Below are positions 55,965-64,000 of a stretch of DNA of 64,000 nt, one piece after another (position 1 is the first letter of the stretch; the number at the start of each line of letters is the position of its first letter). The position numbers were made by a program, and so were the translations under genes. The stretch is from assembly GCA_964555645.1 (NCBI GenBank), contig CAZKTA010000014.1, positions 1-64,000 on the forward strand. Reading direction: 5' to 3'. A model generated the notes under the pieces. The model was given only the letters and a program-made list of their open reading frames with translations, was not told the origin of the DNA and searched no databases. The DNA is from DTLC01 sp964555645 (lineage in GTDB: Bacteria > Verrucomicrobiota > Verrucomicrobiia > Limisphaerales > DTLC01).

Positions 55965-56666
55965 ATGCCGCAGAGTAAGTTTGTCGTTATTACGGGAGTG
56001 TCGCGCGGGCTCGGCCGTGCGATGGTAAGCGAGTTTATTCGGGCTGGACACAAAGTTGCTGGGTGCGCTCGCTCAGCAGACGCAATCGCACAGCTTCGCG
56101 CCAGTTGTGGTTCACCGCATGACTTTGCCGTGGTGGACGTGTCTGCTGACGCTCAGGTAAGCGCATGGGCTGAACGTGTGCTGAAAGCCCACGGCGCGCC
56201 TGACCTGTTGATCAACAATGCTGCTTTGATAAATCACAATGCGCCGTTGTGGGAGGTCAGCGCCGAGGAATTTTCACAGGTTGTTGACGTGAACATCAAA
56301 GGAGTTGCAAATGTAATCCGGCGATTTGTACCTGAAATGATCCGGCGGGGCAGGGGTGTCATTGTCAACATCAGCTCTGGCTGGGGTAGATCTGCAGACG
56401 CACAGGTCGCACCGTACTGCGCAACCAAATGGGCTATTGAAGGCATGACATTGGCTTTGGCACAGGAACTACCGCATGGGCTAGCTGCAGTTGCGCTTAA
56501 CCCAGGCGTAATTAATACGGCAATGTTGGAGAGCTGCTTTGGCGCAGCAGCAAAAAACTATCCGAGCCCGATAGAATGGGCAAAACGCGCTGTGCCGTTC
56601 ATGCTTGAGCTGGAACCACGTGACAACGGCAAACAATTGACAGTGCCAAGTGTGCCGACCGATTAG
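55965..56666 (+). CDS. Short-chain dehydrogenase/reductase
   Basis: 233 aa classical SDR: TGVSRGLGRAM, NNAA, ISSGWGRSADAQVAPYCATKWA (Ser, Tyr, Lys), LNPGVINTAM. ATG 55965 (MPQSKFVVITG) is preferred over 55926. The C-terminus is short and ends KQLTVPSVPTD rather than the VDGG of FabG-like enzymes, so carbonyl-type substrates are likely. Divergent from the SAM hydrolase gene. Confidence 0.9.
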   Translation: MPQSKFVVITGVSRGLGRAMVSEFIRAGHKVAGCARSADAIAQLRASCGSPHDFAVVDVSADAQVSAWAERVLKAHGAPDLLINNAALINHNAPLWEVSAEEFSQVVDVNIKGVANVIRRFVPEMIRRGRGVIVNISSGWGRSADAQVAPYCATKWAIEGMTLALAQELPHGLAAVALNPGVINTAMLESCFGAAAKNYPSPIEWAKRAVPFMLELEPRDNGKQLTVPSVPTD

Positions 56667-56710
56667 CCGGGGCTGCTTGACTTGTTTAGTGCTGGCGGTA
56701 CGTTGTTCGT

Positions 56711-56983
56711 GTGGCAAACACGAGCGGCAAAAAGAGAAGACCCCGCGCAATGTTGCTTGGCGTCGGGCTTGACTCAGACGGTCACAAACGCGTGACCGAA
56801 GGCCCGAACTTTTTGCTTGTGGGCGGTTCAGAAGAGACACACGAGGCAATGACCGAAAAGGTTATCAAGATAAACGAAAAGCTCAAAACCGCCGGTAAAA
56901 CACTCGAAACAGTGAGCCGCGAACAGTTCGACGACATTGCACATTCGGTGGGGTTGCGCAAGGGCCCATCGAAAGGCCGATGA
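56711..56983 (+). CDS. Small hypothetical protein, 90 aa
   Basis: Starts at GTG 56711 with a basic tail (MANTSGKKRRPRAM) and then a compact domain (LLGVGLDSDGHKRVTEGPNFLLVGG, EEVHEAM-like EETHEAMTEKVIKINEKL). I do not know its function; similar short proteins appear conserved in this phylum, but that is only an impression. 44 bases downstream of the SDR and probably co-transcribed. Confidence 0.65.
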   Translation: MANTSGKKRRPRAMLLGVGLDSDGHKRVTEGPNFLLVGGSEETHEAMTEKVIKINEKLKTAGKTLETVSREQFDDIAHSVGLRKGPSKGR

Positions 56984-57750
56984 GCAGGTTTAACTAGTTG
57001 CGCGATCGTGCAAGTCGTGGGTGGGTATAACTGTTTTCTTGCTGTCTCATGTACGGTCAGTTACTTGTCAGAACCTTTCTGAAAGCTCCTGAAGTTTTGT
57101 TTCCATAGGTTCGCCAGGCTGCACGCAATGCATGGGGTAAAGCGTGCATTTGGCCATGATCAAATCTGCAAAAAGTTGTTTCCCGGCTAGTCGGCCAGTC
57201 TGAATTTGAGCGCAGGCGTATAGTGAGAGAAGTACAGGTAAACAACATTATAGAGTGATTCTACCCCAGCGGCGCGGGCCGCTCCCGGGCTTTAAGTGGT
57301 TGCTTTTCGAGTGCGGCTGTGACGTGACCACAAAACGCACAGGTTCTTCTTCGAAAAATTAGGAATGCGCGCACCGACCGCGCACGCGCTACGGCGGCCT
57401 AATCAGGTTTGGCTGAGACTTCCTGTTTGGACTTTCGACTGTTCACATGTGACGGTACCGGGACGTAACAGTGCGGTGTTCGTTCTGCTACAAGTCGGGA
57501 GAGGCCTGCTGTGGAACGGTTCGTTTGCACAGTAAGTCACCACAGGATGTTGTGCTTTCGGTTTCTCAGTTCCTACGTCATTGGTCAGGCACGTCAGTGT
57601 GCAGCAGAGCAGAACCGAACGCACTTGTGCACTAAAAAGTTTTGCGATGGATTGGCATTGTGCACACCGCACCCTTTCAGATTTATGTCACCTTGCGTTC
57701 TGGCTTGGGACAAGTAATGTTGTTGCCAATTTAAGTGCGCCGAGAACTGC
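56984..57750. other. Long non-coding region upstream of the nuo operon
   Basis: 767 bases with no supported gene on either strand. Contains a GC-rich imperfect hairpin near 57270-57290 (GGCGCGGGCCGCTCCCGGGC). The nuo promoter is expected near its 3' end, but no -35/-10 pair is convincing. No tRNA was recognised in it. Confidence 0.5.
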
Positions 57751-58149
57751 ATGGACGAGCAGTACTTTATTGACCTCGTTTATTTAGCGACATTTTGCGC
57801 AGGCGGGCTGGCATTTGCGCTGGCGCCGTTTGCTTTGGTGCGTTTATTGGCGCCACGCAAAACACGCGCCACGGCGAACAAGACCATGCAGCCTGTCGAG
57901 TGCGGCATAGACCCAATCGGTGATGCGTGGATTAGGTTCGGTGCGGTTTACTACCTGTACGCGCTTGTATTTGTGGCTTTCGCAGTTGACGTGTTGTTTT
58001 TGGTTCCCGTTGCGCTCGTGTACGACCGCAGGTTTGAGCTTCGGGATTTTGTGGAGCTGGTGATTTTTGTTGGTGTGCTGTCGCTAGTGATCATTTACGC
58101 GTGGAAGAAAGGCTACTTCGAATGGCGGATCAACAAACTAAATGCTTGA
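57751..58149 (+). CDS. nuoA: NADH-quinone oxidoreductase subunit A
   Basis: 132 aa membrane subunit with three helices. Conserved loop with VECGIDPIGDAWIRFGAVYYLYALVFVAFAVDVLFL and the terminal helices. Overlaps nuoB by 28 bases. First gene of the complex I-like operon. Confidence 0.95.
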   Translation: MDEQYFIDLVYLATFCAGGLAFALAPFALVRLLAPRKTRATANKTMQPVECGIDPIGDAWIRFGAVYYLYALVFVAFAVDVLFLVPVALVYDRRFELRDFVELVIFVGVLSLVIIYAWKKGYFEWRINKLNA

Positions 58150-58658
58150 GGAATCACGCCGACGGATCGGCATTCGCGTCAGGCAACCAGATCCAGTTTG
58201 CTAAGCTGGAACAGTTGCTGGATTGGGGCCGAGCCAACTCGCTTTGGCCGCTTACGTTCGGGCTGGCTTGCTGCGCAATCGAGATGATGGCCACCGGCGC
58301 GTCGCGATTCGACCTTGCACGGTTTGGCGCTGAGGTGTTTCGGCCCTCGCCACGCCAGGCTGATGTGATGATCGTTGCTGGTACTGTGAATTGGAAGATG
58401 GCTGGCCCGATCAAGACTCTGTACGACCAAATGCTCGAGCCGAAGTGGGTAATTGCATTTGGGAACTGCGCAATTTCAGGCGGGCCGTTTGTGTTCTCCG
58501 GCCAATACGCCGTGGTTGAGGGTGTTGACAAACTTTTTCATGTGGACGTTTACGTGCCGGGCTGCCCACCACGGCCCGAAGCGCTCATTGAGGGTATTCT
58601 TACACTTGAAGAAAAAATCACTGGCAAACGCCGCTGGCCGAGGGTAAGTGCGCAATGA
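58122..58658 (+). CDS. nuoB: NADH-quinone oxidoreductase subunit B
   Basis: 178 aa peripheral subunit holding the N2 4Fe-4S cluster. Cluster Cys are visible in FGLACCAIEMM, GNCAISGGPF and VPGCPPRPEALIEG. ATG 58122 lies within the end of nuoA and gives a 36-residue N-terminal arm before the conserved LEQLLDWGRANSLWPL. Stop overlaps nuoC by 4 bases. Confidence 0.96.
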   Translation: MADQQTKCLRNHADGSAFASGNQIQFAKLEQLLDWGRANSLWPLTFGLACCAIEMMATGASRFDLARFGAEVFRPSPRQADVMIVAGTVNWKMAGPIKTLYDQMLEPKWVIAFGNCAISGGPFVFSGQYAVVEGVDKLFHVDVYVPGCPPRPEALIEGILTLEEKITGKRRWPRVSAQ

Positions 58659-59158
58659 ACACGCTCATTGAAGAACTTAAGTCAGCTTTTGCGAAGCTGG
58701 TTGTTGCAGGTGCTTCAAGTGCTATTTCGCATAATGCCAAACCGGTCGAGGTGCATACCTTTGATCCCCAATTGAAAGGGTATCACTTGGACGTCATGGT
58801 TCAAGCCGAGGCTGTGGTCGCCGCAGCCGAGGTCGCCGACAGGTTCGGGTTCGCTATTGACACAATTACGGGTGTTGACTGGATTGCTGTGGGGGAGATA
58901 GAAGTGGTTTATGACTTTTTCCATCCGCAGCACGGTTTGCATTTAGTAGTGCGCACGCGCGTGCCCCGGGATAATCCGGCGCTGCCGACAATTCAGGGTG
59001 TTTTTCCAGGAGCAAACTGGCACGAGCGCGAAACGCACGATTTTTTTGGCATAAGTTTCATTGGCCATCCCAACCTGACACCGTTGCTTTTGCCGGAGGA
59101 CGCCAATTACCACCCTCTGCGGAAAGATTTCCAAAATGCAGCTCCAGCAACAAGTTGA
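58655..59158 (+). CDS. nuoC: NADH-quinone oxidoreductase subunit C
   Basis: 167 aa. Peripheral arm subunit next to NuoD. Landmarks: DTITGVDW, VVYDFFHPQHGLHLVVRTRVPRDNP, and the signature HERETHDFFGISFIGHPNL with the closing HPLRKDF. ATG overlaps the nuoB stop; its end overlaps nuoD by 23 bases. Confidence 0.96.
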   Translation: MNTLIEELKSAFAKLVVAGASSAISHNAKPVEVHTFDPQLKGYHLDVMVQAEAVVAAAEVADRFGFAIDTITGVDWIAVGEIEVVYDFFHPQHGLHLVVRTRVPRDNPALPTIQGVFPGANWHERETHDFFGISFIGHPNLTPLLLPEDANYHPLRKDFQNAAPATS

Positions 59159-60275
59159 GTTGACTGACGCAGCGGGGCAGGTCCGGGAAACGTTCGTGCT
59201 CAACGTCGGGCCGCAACACCCTGCCACACACGGCGTGCTCCGGCTCAAGCTCACTATGGACGGTGAGTACGTACTCAACGCCGAGCCTGTGATCGGCTAC
59301 GTGCATCGTATGCACGAGAAGATGGGTGAGAACCGGACTTATGTGCAGTTTTTGCCTAACCCGAGTCGGGTAGATTACCTGTCGGCGATGCACTACATGC
59401 ACGCTTTTGTGGGCGTGGTCGAGCGCGCCCTTAACATACAAGTGCCGCCCCGCGCCGAGTACATCCGCGTGATCACCTCTGAGTTGAACCGGATTGCAAG
59501 TCACTTGGTGTGGTTTGGTGCGTTTTTGCTCGATCTGGGTGCATTCACGCCATTGTTGTTTGCGTTCGACGACCGCGAAAAGATTCTTGACTTGCTTGAA
59601 AGCATCTCCGGCTCGCGCCTGACTTACTGCTATTACAGGTTCGGAGGGGTGTGCAACGACATTGACGAACCGTTTATCGAAGGTGTACGCGCATTTGTTA
59701 AGCACATGTGGCCACGGCTGAAGATGTACCACAAGCTTGTCACTGAAAACATCATCCTACGCAAGCGGTTAGAAGGCGTTGGAGTGATCAGTGCGCAGTT
59801 GTGTCGCAAATACGGCGCAACTGGCCCGGTGTTGCGCGGCTCGGGAGTTGCGTGTGATGTGCGTAGGCTCGAACCATACTCAGTTTATCAGCAGTTTGAG
59901 TTCGACGTGCCGCATTTTACCGAGGGCGACTGCATGGCGCGTTACAAGGTCAGAATGGAAGAAATCAGGCAAAGCTTGCACATAATAGAGCAGGCAGTAG
60001 CCAAACTGCCAACCGGCCCTGTGATGGCGGAAAAGGTGCCACGCGTCCTTAGGCCGCCAGCGGGTGATTACTATTTCGCGGTAGAAGCCGCACGTGGCAG
60101 ATTCGCGATTCGGCTTGTCAGTGATGGCAGCGAGATCCCATACCGGCTGAAGCTACGCTCACCGTCGTTTTCGAACCTTGCGCTGTTTGGTGAGGCGGCT
60201 CGTGGGTTACTTTTACAGGATGCACTCGCGTTGTTGGGCAGTTTGGACCTTGTAATACCGGATGTTGACAGATGA
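59136..60275 (+). CDS. nuoD: NADH-quinone oxidoreductase subunit D
   Basis: 379 aa, the 49-kDa subunit lining the quinone pocket with NuoB. Seen: LNVGPQHPATHGVLR, EPVIGYVHRMHEKMGE, RIASHLVWFGAFLLDLGAFTP, ARGRFAIRLVSDGSEIPYRLKLRSPSF and the C-terminal DLVIPDVDR. Ends 14 bases inside nuoH; nuoE, F and G do not lie between nuoD and nuoH. Confidence 0.96.
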   Translation: MQLQQQVELTDAAGQVRETFVLNVGPQHPATHGVLRLKLTMDGEYVLNAEPVIGYVHRMHEKMGENRTYVQFLPNPSRVDYLSAMHYMHAFVGVVERALNIQVPPRAEYIRVITSELNRIASHLVWFGAFLLDLGAFTPLLFAFDDREKILDLLESISGSRLTYCYYRFGGVCNDIDEPFIEGVRAFVKHMWPRLKMYHKLVTENIILRKRLEGVGVISAQLCRKYGATGPVLRGSGVACDVRRLEPYSVYQQFEFDVPHFTEGDCMARYKVRMEEIRQSLHIIEQAVAKLPTGPVMAEKVPRVLRPPAGDYYFAVEAARGRFAIRLVSDGSEIPYRLKLRSPSFSNLALFGEAARGLLLQDALALLGSLDLVIPDVDR

Positions 60276-61272
60276 AGGTTTCATGACGATTCCAGAGCCA
60301 TACCGTTTGGTTGCGTATCTGATAGGTGCGTTGGCCTTCGTGGGCCTTAACGCAGCATATTTGGTATGGATGGAGCGAAAGGTATCGGCCCGGGTCCAAC
60401 GCCGAGTCGGTCCGACTGAGGTTGGACCAGGAGGGTTGCTCCAACCTATTGCAGACGGGTTAAAGCTGTTAAGCAAGCAACTGGTCGTTTTACCTGAGGC
60501 CGACAGGGTATTGTTCAGGCTTGCGCCTGTATTCGTCATGGCCCCAGCACTAATGTGCCTTGCCGTAATCCCGTTCGGCGCAGGCGTGGGCGCACGCGAT
60601 TTCAACCTCGGTCTTTTGTTGGTGTTTGCCTTCGGCTCGATCAATGTACTAGCAATACTGTTGGGCGGATGGGCATCAAGGAACAAATATTCAATTATCG
60701 CGGCTGCGCGTGTCGTGTCGCAAAACGTAGCATACGAAATCCCGATGCTACTTGTTGTTACGACAATGTTGCTAACCACAGGCACGATGAACCTGCGGGA
60801 GATTGTCGAGGAACAAGCCGGCGGAGTATGGAATTGGAACATCGTCAAGCTGGGCGCTAATCCGCTGATGCCAGTTTTGTTTCTGATCTTTTTTGTCTGC
60901 ATGTTGGCTGAGACGAACCGTGCGCCGTTCGATATGGCTGAGGCCGAGAGCGAGCTCGTTGCAGGCGCGTTTACAGAGTACGCCGGCATGGGTTTCAGCG
61001 TGTTTTTCATGGCCGAGTACGCGAACATAGTTGTTGGTTCTGCAGTTGCAACAGTGCTTTTTTTGGGCGGATGGCAAAGCCCGGTGGGGGTACTGCCTGG
61101 TGCGTTCTGGTTTTTGCTCAAGCTTTATGTACTTGTGTCCGTAGTGATGTGGATACGCTGGACATTCCCGCGCACACAATTTTATAGGCTTTTGAACTTG
61201 TCGTGGAAGATTCTCATTCCCGGTGCAATCGGCGCACTGGTTTTGACGGCTGCTATGCTGAAGCTGATGTGA
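60262..61272 (+). CDS. nuoH: NADH-quinone oxidoreductase subunit H
   Basis: 336 aa membrane subunit with about 8 helices connecting the quinone site to the proton pumps. Conserved VWMERKVSARVQRRVGP, LQPIADGLKLL, ETNRAPFDMAEAESELVAGAFTEYAGMGF and EYANI. ATG 60262 or 60283 are both possible. Confidence 0.95.
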   Translation: MLTDEGFMTIPEPYRLVAYLIGALAFVGLNAAYLVWMERKVSARVQRRVGPTEVGPGGLLQPIADGLKLLSKQLVVLPEADRVLFRLAPVFVMAPALMCLAVIPFGAGVGARDFNLGLLLVFAFGSINVLAILLGGWASRNKYSIIAAARVVSQNVAYEIPMLLVVTTMLLTTGTMNLREIVEEQAGGVWNWNIVKLGANPLMPVLFLIFFVCMLAETNRAPFDMAEAESELVAGAFTEYAGMGFSVFFMAEYANIVVGSAVATVLFLGGWQSPVGVLPGAFWFLLKLYVLVSVVMWIRWTFPRTQFYRLLNLSWKILIPGAIGALVLTAAMLKLM

Positions 61273-61274
61273 AC

Positions 61275-61724
61275 ATGATCGCCGCGCTTAAAGAGGTTTA
61301 CATCGGGTTGCAAAGCTTGGCAGTCGGCATGGCAATCACGCTGAAACAGTTCTTCAGCCGGCCTGTGACAGTCCATTACCCATGGCAAACACTCGAATTA
61401 CCCGCGCGTTATCGTGGCCATATCGTTCTTGTGTGTGATGAGCAGACCGGCCGGCTCCGATGCATTGCGTGCAAGGCATGCGAACGCATCTGCCCGAGCG
61501 ATTGCATATTCGTCGATGGAGTCAAGCGTCCCGGTGAAACGCGCAAGTCTGTAACCGAGTTCAACCTCGATTTTACAAAGTGCAGTTTGTGTGGGCTATG
61601 CGTCGAGGTGTGCCCGGTTGACGCGCTCGCATTTTCAAAGCGGTACAACCTTGCAAGCACGCAAAAGTCCGACTTTGATGCGATTGACCTGTACAAGTTG
61701 GCGACCGCTAAATTCGAAAAATGA
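61275..61724 (+). CDS. nuoI: NADH-quinone oxidoreductase subunit I
   Basis: 149 aa with two 4Fe-4S ferredoxin motifs, CIACKACERICPSDC and CSLCGLCVEVCPVDAL, passing electrons to NuoB. ATG 61275 follows nuoH by two bases. The YPWQTLELPARYRGHI segment before the clusters is typical. Stop overlaps nuoJ by 4. Confidence 0.96.
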   Translation: MIAALKEVYIGLQSLAVGMAITLKQFFSRPVTVHYPWQTLELPARYRGHIVLVCDEQTGRLRCIACKACERICPSDCIFVDGVKRPGETRKSVTEFNLDFTKCSLCGLCVEVCPVDALAFSKRYNLASTQKSDFDAIDLYKLATAKFEK

Positions 61725-62254
61725 ACGATTTTCCTGCACTTGAGTATCTAGCGCGCGCTGTGTTTGTGCTAGCCATGTTGGCAACCGTATGCGGCGCGTT
61801 AATTGCGGTATTGAGCAAGCGGATCATTCGCAGTGTGGCCGGGCTTGCATTGTGCTGCATCGGGCTGGCGGGTTTATACTATTTCCTACATGCACCGTTT
61901 CTTGCGCTGATGGAGATTCTGATCTATGTGGGGGCAGTTTGCGTGACAATCGTGTTTGCAGTCATGCTCGCTGAGCCGGATGAACCGCCACAGCGCGAAT
62001 CGCGCACGGCAGCGCTTCTATGGAACGCTGCAGCTGTTGGCTGCAGTGCAGGGGTGTTTTATGCAATTGCCAAAACCGCACTCAACCATCCATGGCCCGC
62101 ACCAGGGCACCTGGTCAAGCCGGACACGGTGCGCGAGATCGGCACCGCGTTTTTGACCACGCATGCTTTAGCGTTCGAGTTGATTTCAGTGGTGTTGGTT
62201 GTGGCGATAATCGGCGCGCTTGTGGTCGCGCGTCTGGGGAGGGCAAAATCATGA
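61721..62254 (+). CDS. nuoJ: NADH-quinone oxidoreductase subunit J
   Basis: 177 aa membrane subunit with five helices. Conserved LCCIGLAGLYYFLHAPFLALMEILIYVGAVCVTIVFAVML (TM3 pi-bulge region). Overlaps nuoI and nuoK by four bases each. Confidence 0.93.
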   Translation: MNDFPALEYLARAVFVLAMLATVCGALIAVLSKRIIRSVAGLALCCIGLAGLYYFLHAPFLALMEILIYVGAVCVTIVFAVMLAEPDEPPQRESRTAALLWNAAAVGCSAGVFYAIAKTALNHPWPAPGHLVKPDTVREIGTAFLTTHALAFELISVVLVVAIIGALVVARLGRAKS

Positions 62255-62571
62255 GTTTCGATTACGACAGACCAGAGCTTTACCTTGGTATTGCTGCGTT
62301 TTTGCTGGCCGCAGGTGTATTCGGTCTGGTTCGCCGGCGCACCTTCATTGGGATTTTAATTGCTGGGGAGCTGGTGTTTTCGGGGGCGGCACTTAATTTC
62401 ATTGCTATGAACAGGTTCTTTGCAGGCGATGGTGTAACCGGTCAGGTTTGCGTGTTGTTCATCATGGGGCTTGCAGCCGCCGAAATCGCCATTGCACTTG
62501 GGATTTGCATAGCCGTGTACAGGCATCATAAAACAGTCGGCTCGAAAGATGTGGCTGAGCTGCGAGGATGA
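62251..62571 (+). CDS. nuoK: NADH-quinone oxidoreductase subunit K
   Basis: 106 aa membrane subunit with three helices. ELYLGIAAFLLAAGVFGLVRRR, the channel Glu in IGILIAGELVFSGAALNFIAM, and the second Glu in GLAAAEIAIALGICIAVYRH. ATG overlaps the nuoJ stop. Confidence 0.95.
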   Translation: MSFDYDRPELYLGIAAFLLAAGVFGLVRRRTFIGILIAGELVFSGAALNFIAMNRFFAGDGVTGQVCVLFIMGLAAAEIAIALGICIAVYRHHKTVGSKDVAELRG

Positions 62572-62575
62572 CGGG

Positions 62576-64000
62576 ATGCAAATTGTCCAAGACATACGGT
62601 TAGTTTGGGCAGTGATTACGCCGCTGCTCGGCGCGGTCTTGATCATCGCGACCGGCAAACGACCGAACCTGCGCGACACGTGCTCATTCCTTACAGCGGC
62701 TGCGTTGTTCGGTTTGGTCGTATGGATGATACCGGATGTGCACGGAGCTCAGATGTTGCAGTTTACCCTGTTCAAATTGTTTCCAGGCGCAAGTATTGCA
62801 TTACGAGCAGACTCGCTTTCGATGATTTTTGCTTTGGTGGCGTCGTTTCTGTGGGTGCTGACGGTCTTTTATTGTGTCGGTTACATGCGCGGACTAAATG
62901 AGCACGCGCAGACACGGTTTGCCGCGTGTTTTGCGCTGGCGTTGTTCGGCGCAATCGGCTGCGCGTTCTCGGACAACATACTGACGCTATACCTGTTTTA
63001 TGAGATTGTGAGCATCGCAACCTATCCGTTAGTAGCGCATCATCAGGACAAAGAAGCATACGAAAGCGGCAAAAAGTACCTTACGTACCTTGTGGGGGCG
63101 GCTAAGGCACTGGTGCTGCCTGCAATGGTTGCGCTTTACGTGTTTACTGGCAGCCTACAATTTGCACACGATGTGCGCACCGGGATCATCCCGCCGGATG
63201 CAAATCGCGGAATTGTCACGGCGCTATACGTTTGTTTTCTCCTCGGGTTTTCGAAAAACGCGCTTATGCCGTTGCACAACTGGTTGCCTGCTGCGATGGT
63301 TGCGCCCACACCGGTAAGTGCACTACTGCACGCTGTGGCAGTTGTTAAAGCCGGCGTCTTTGCAACTGTTCGCGTGATGCTTTACGTGTTCGGCGTCGAA
63401 AAAATGACGGCGCTGAATTTAGGAATGCCGACGGCTTATTTTGTGTCGGTTACAATAATTGTTGCATCGGTAATTGCGCTCACGAAAGACAACCTGAAGT
63501 TGCGCCTTGCATACTCGACTGTCAGCCAGCTAGCGTACGTGATATTAGGGGTGGCATTGTTAACTCCGGCAGGTGTTGAAGGAGGATTGATTCATATTGC
63601 AGCTCATGCGCTCGGCAAGATAACGCTGTTTTTCTGCGCGGGGGCGATTTATGTGGCGGCGCGCAAGCAAAACATATCAGAAATGCACGGCCTGGGCCGC
63701 GCCATGCCGGTTACTTTTGCTGCATTCGGCCTAGCGTCACTAAGCATGATTGGCGCGCCGCCAGTTGGTGGGTTTGTATCCAAGTGGTATCTACTACTTG
63801 GTGCGTTGGATGCGGGGTCGGTCTTGGTCGTTTGTGTGCTTGTAGTGAGCACAGTGCTTAATGCGGCGTATTTTGCGCCGGTCGTTTACCAGGCATTTTT
63901 TAGCCAGCCGGACCTCAGCGATCCCAACGGGCAGTTGCGCGAGGCCGATTTGCGAATGGTTGTCCCTTTGAGTCTGACTGCGGTACTCTCGGTGGCACTA
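62576..64000 (+). CDS. MrpD/NuoL-M type proton-conducting antiporter subunit (3' cut by window)
   Basis: Open frame from ATG 62576 past the window end, at least 475 residues with many helices. Proton-pathway residues are visible: Glu in LYLFYEIVSIATYPLV, Lys in GFSKNALMPLHNWLPAAMVAPTPVSALLHA, the following VVKAGVFATVRVM, and Lys in IHIAAHALGKITLFFCAGA. LKLRLAYSTVSQL is typical. The sequence resembles MrpD/MnhD antiporter subunits more than NuoL or NuoM. It follows nuoK by 4 bases. Confidence 0.9.
   Translation, partial: MQIVQDIRLVWAVITPLLGAVLIIATGKRPNLRDTCSFLTAAALFGLVVWMIPDVHGAQMLQFTLFKLFPGASIALRADSLSMIFALVASFLWVLTVFYCVGYMRGLNEHAQTRFAACFALALFGAIGCAFSDNILTLYLFYEIVSIATYPLVAHHQDKEAYESGKKYLTYLVGAAKALVLPAMVALYVFTGSLQFAHDVRTGIIPPDANRGIVTALYVCFLLGFSKNALMPLHNWLPAAMVAPTPVSALLHAVAVVKAGVFATVRVMLYVFGVEKMTALNLGMPTAYFVSVTIIVASVIALTKDNLKLRLAYSTVSQLAYVILGVALLTPAGVEGGLIHIAAHALGKITLFFCAGAIYVAARKQNISEMHGLGRAMPVTFAAFGLASLSMIGAPPVGGFVSKWYLLLGALDAGSVLVVCVLVVSTVLNAAYFAPVVYQAFFSQPDLSDPNGQLREADLRMVVPLSLTAVLSVAL

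Noticed and set aside
1..64000. CRISPR arrays, insertion sequences, rRNA or tRNA operons
   Set aside because: No regularly spaced direct repeats, transposase motifs or RNA gene signatures were seen on reading both strands.

Overview
The window looks like chromosomal DNA of a free-living, Gram-negative, polysaccharide-degrading bacterium of the Verrucomicrobiota, probably near Limisphaerales/Pedosphaera. This is inferred from gene content: prepilin-type proteins of the DGH kind, a large secreted lectin-like/FN3/Big2 repeat protein, many secreted glycosidases, a small type II secretion operon and an orphan RHS tip. No rRNA, tRNA, CRISPR array or insertion sequence was recognised.

Layout. 1-4168: the 3' end of lon with two small unknown genes, a GH5 glycosidase, a RraA-like pseudogene and a CDGSH iron-sulfur protein. 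4609-8204 (minus): selB-selD, where SelD is fused to a Cys-rich N-terminus and an AhpD-like C-terminus. 8366-10814: PEBP protein, fabD, fabG. 10904-24185 (minus): a sugar-utilisation locus with GH78 rhamnosidase, GH29 fucosidase, four-carbon acid-sugar kinase, PdxA-like dehydrogenase, DapA-like aldolase, iron alcohol dehydrogenase, sodium:solute symporter, RhaT and a URO-D-like protein. 24664-29341: a 1253-residue secreted repeat protein and a prepilin-like protein. 29455-33741: accessory-looking DNA with an RHS toxin tip carrying HExxH, a candidate immunity gene, long non-coding stretches and a frameshifted concanavalin-like glycosidase. 33903-41809: gspE, a pilM/gspL-like gene, a pilO/gspM-like gene, gspD and two pseudopilins, each section closed by a clear hairpin terminator. 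42319-44701: ABC ATPase, permease and TPR protein. 44754-49990 (minus): a tight five-gene catabolic operon (PHP protein, tandem-Rossmann MDR dehydrogenase, SrlD-like SDR, class II aldolase, second SDR). 50356-56983: GH2 glycosidase, RmuC, RidA, a prepilin remnant, DUF62 SAM hydrolase, an SDR and a small unknown gene. 57751-64000: nuoABCD-HIJK without E, F or G, followed by an MrpD-type antiporter subunit running off the window.

The genes combine into a saprophytic lifestyle. Secreted GH2, GH5, GH29 and GH78 enzymes would release sugars, the T2SS-like apparatus could export proteins, RhaT and the SSS carrier import deoxyhexoses or related sugars, and the two catabolic clusters process sugar acids and sugar phosphates. 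Several genes are broken (RraA-like, GH16-like, a prepilin), which points to decay or sequencing errors. Points most worth following up are the tripartite SelD, the RHS tip with its three-hairpin in-frame insert and candidate immunity gene, the five-gene catabolic operon and the EFG-less complex I cluster.
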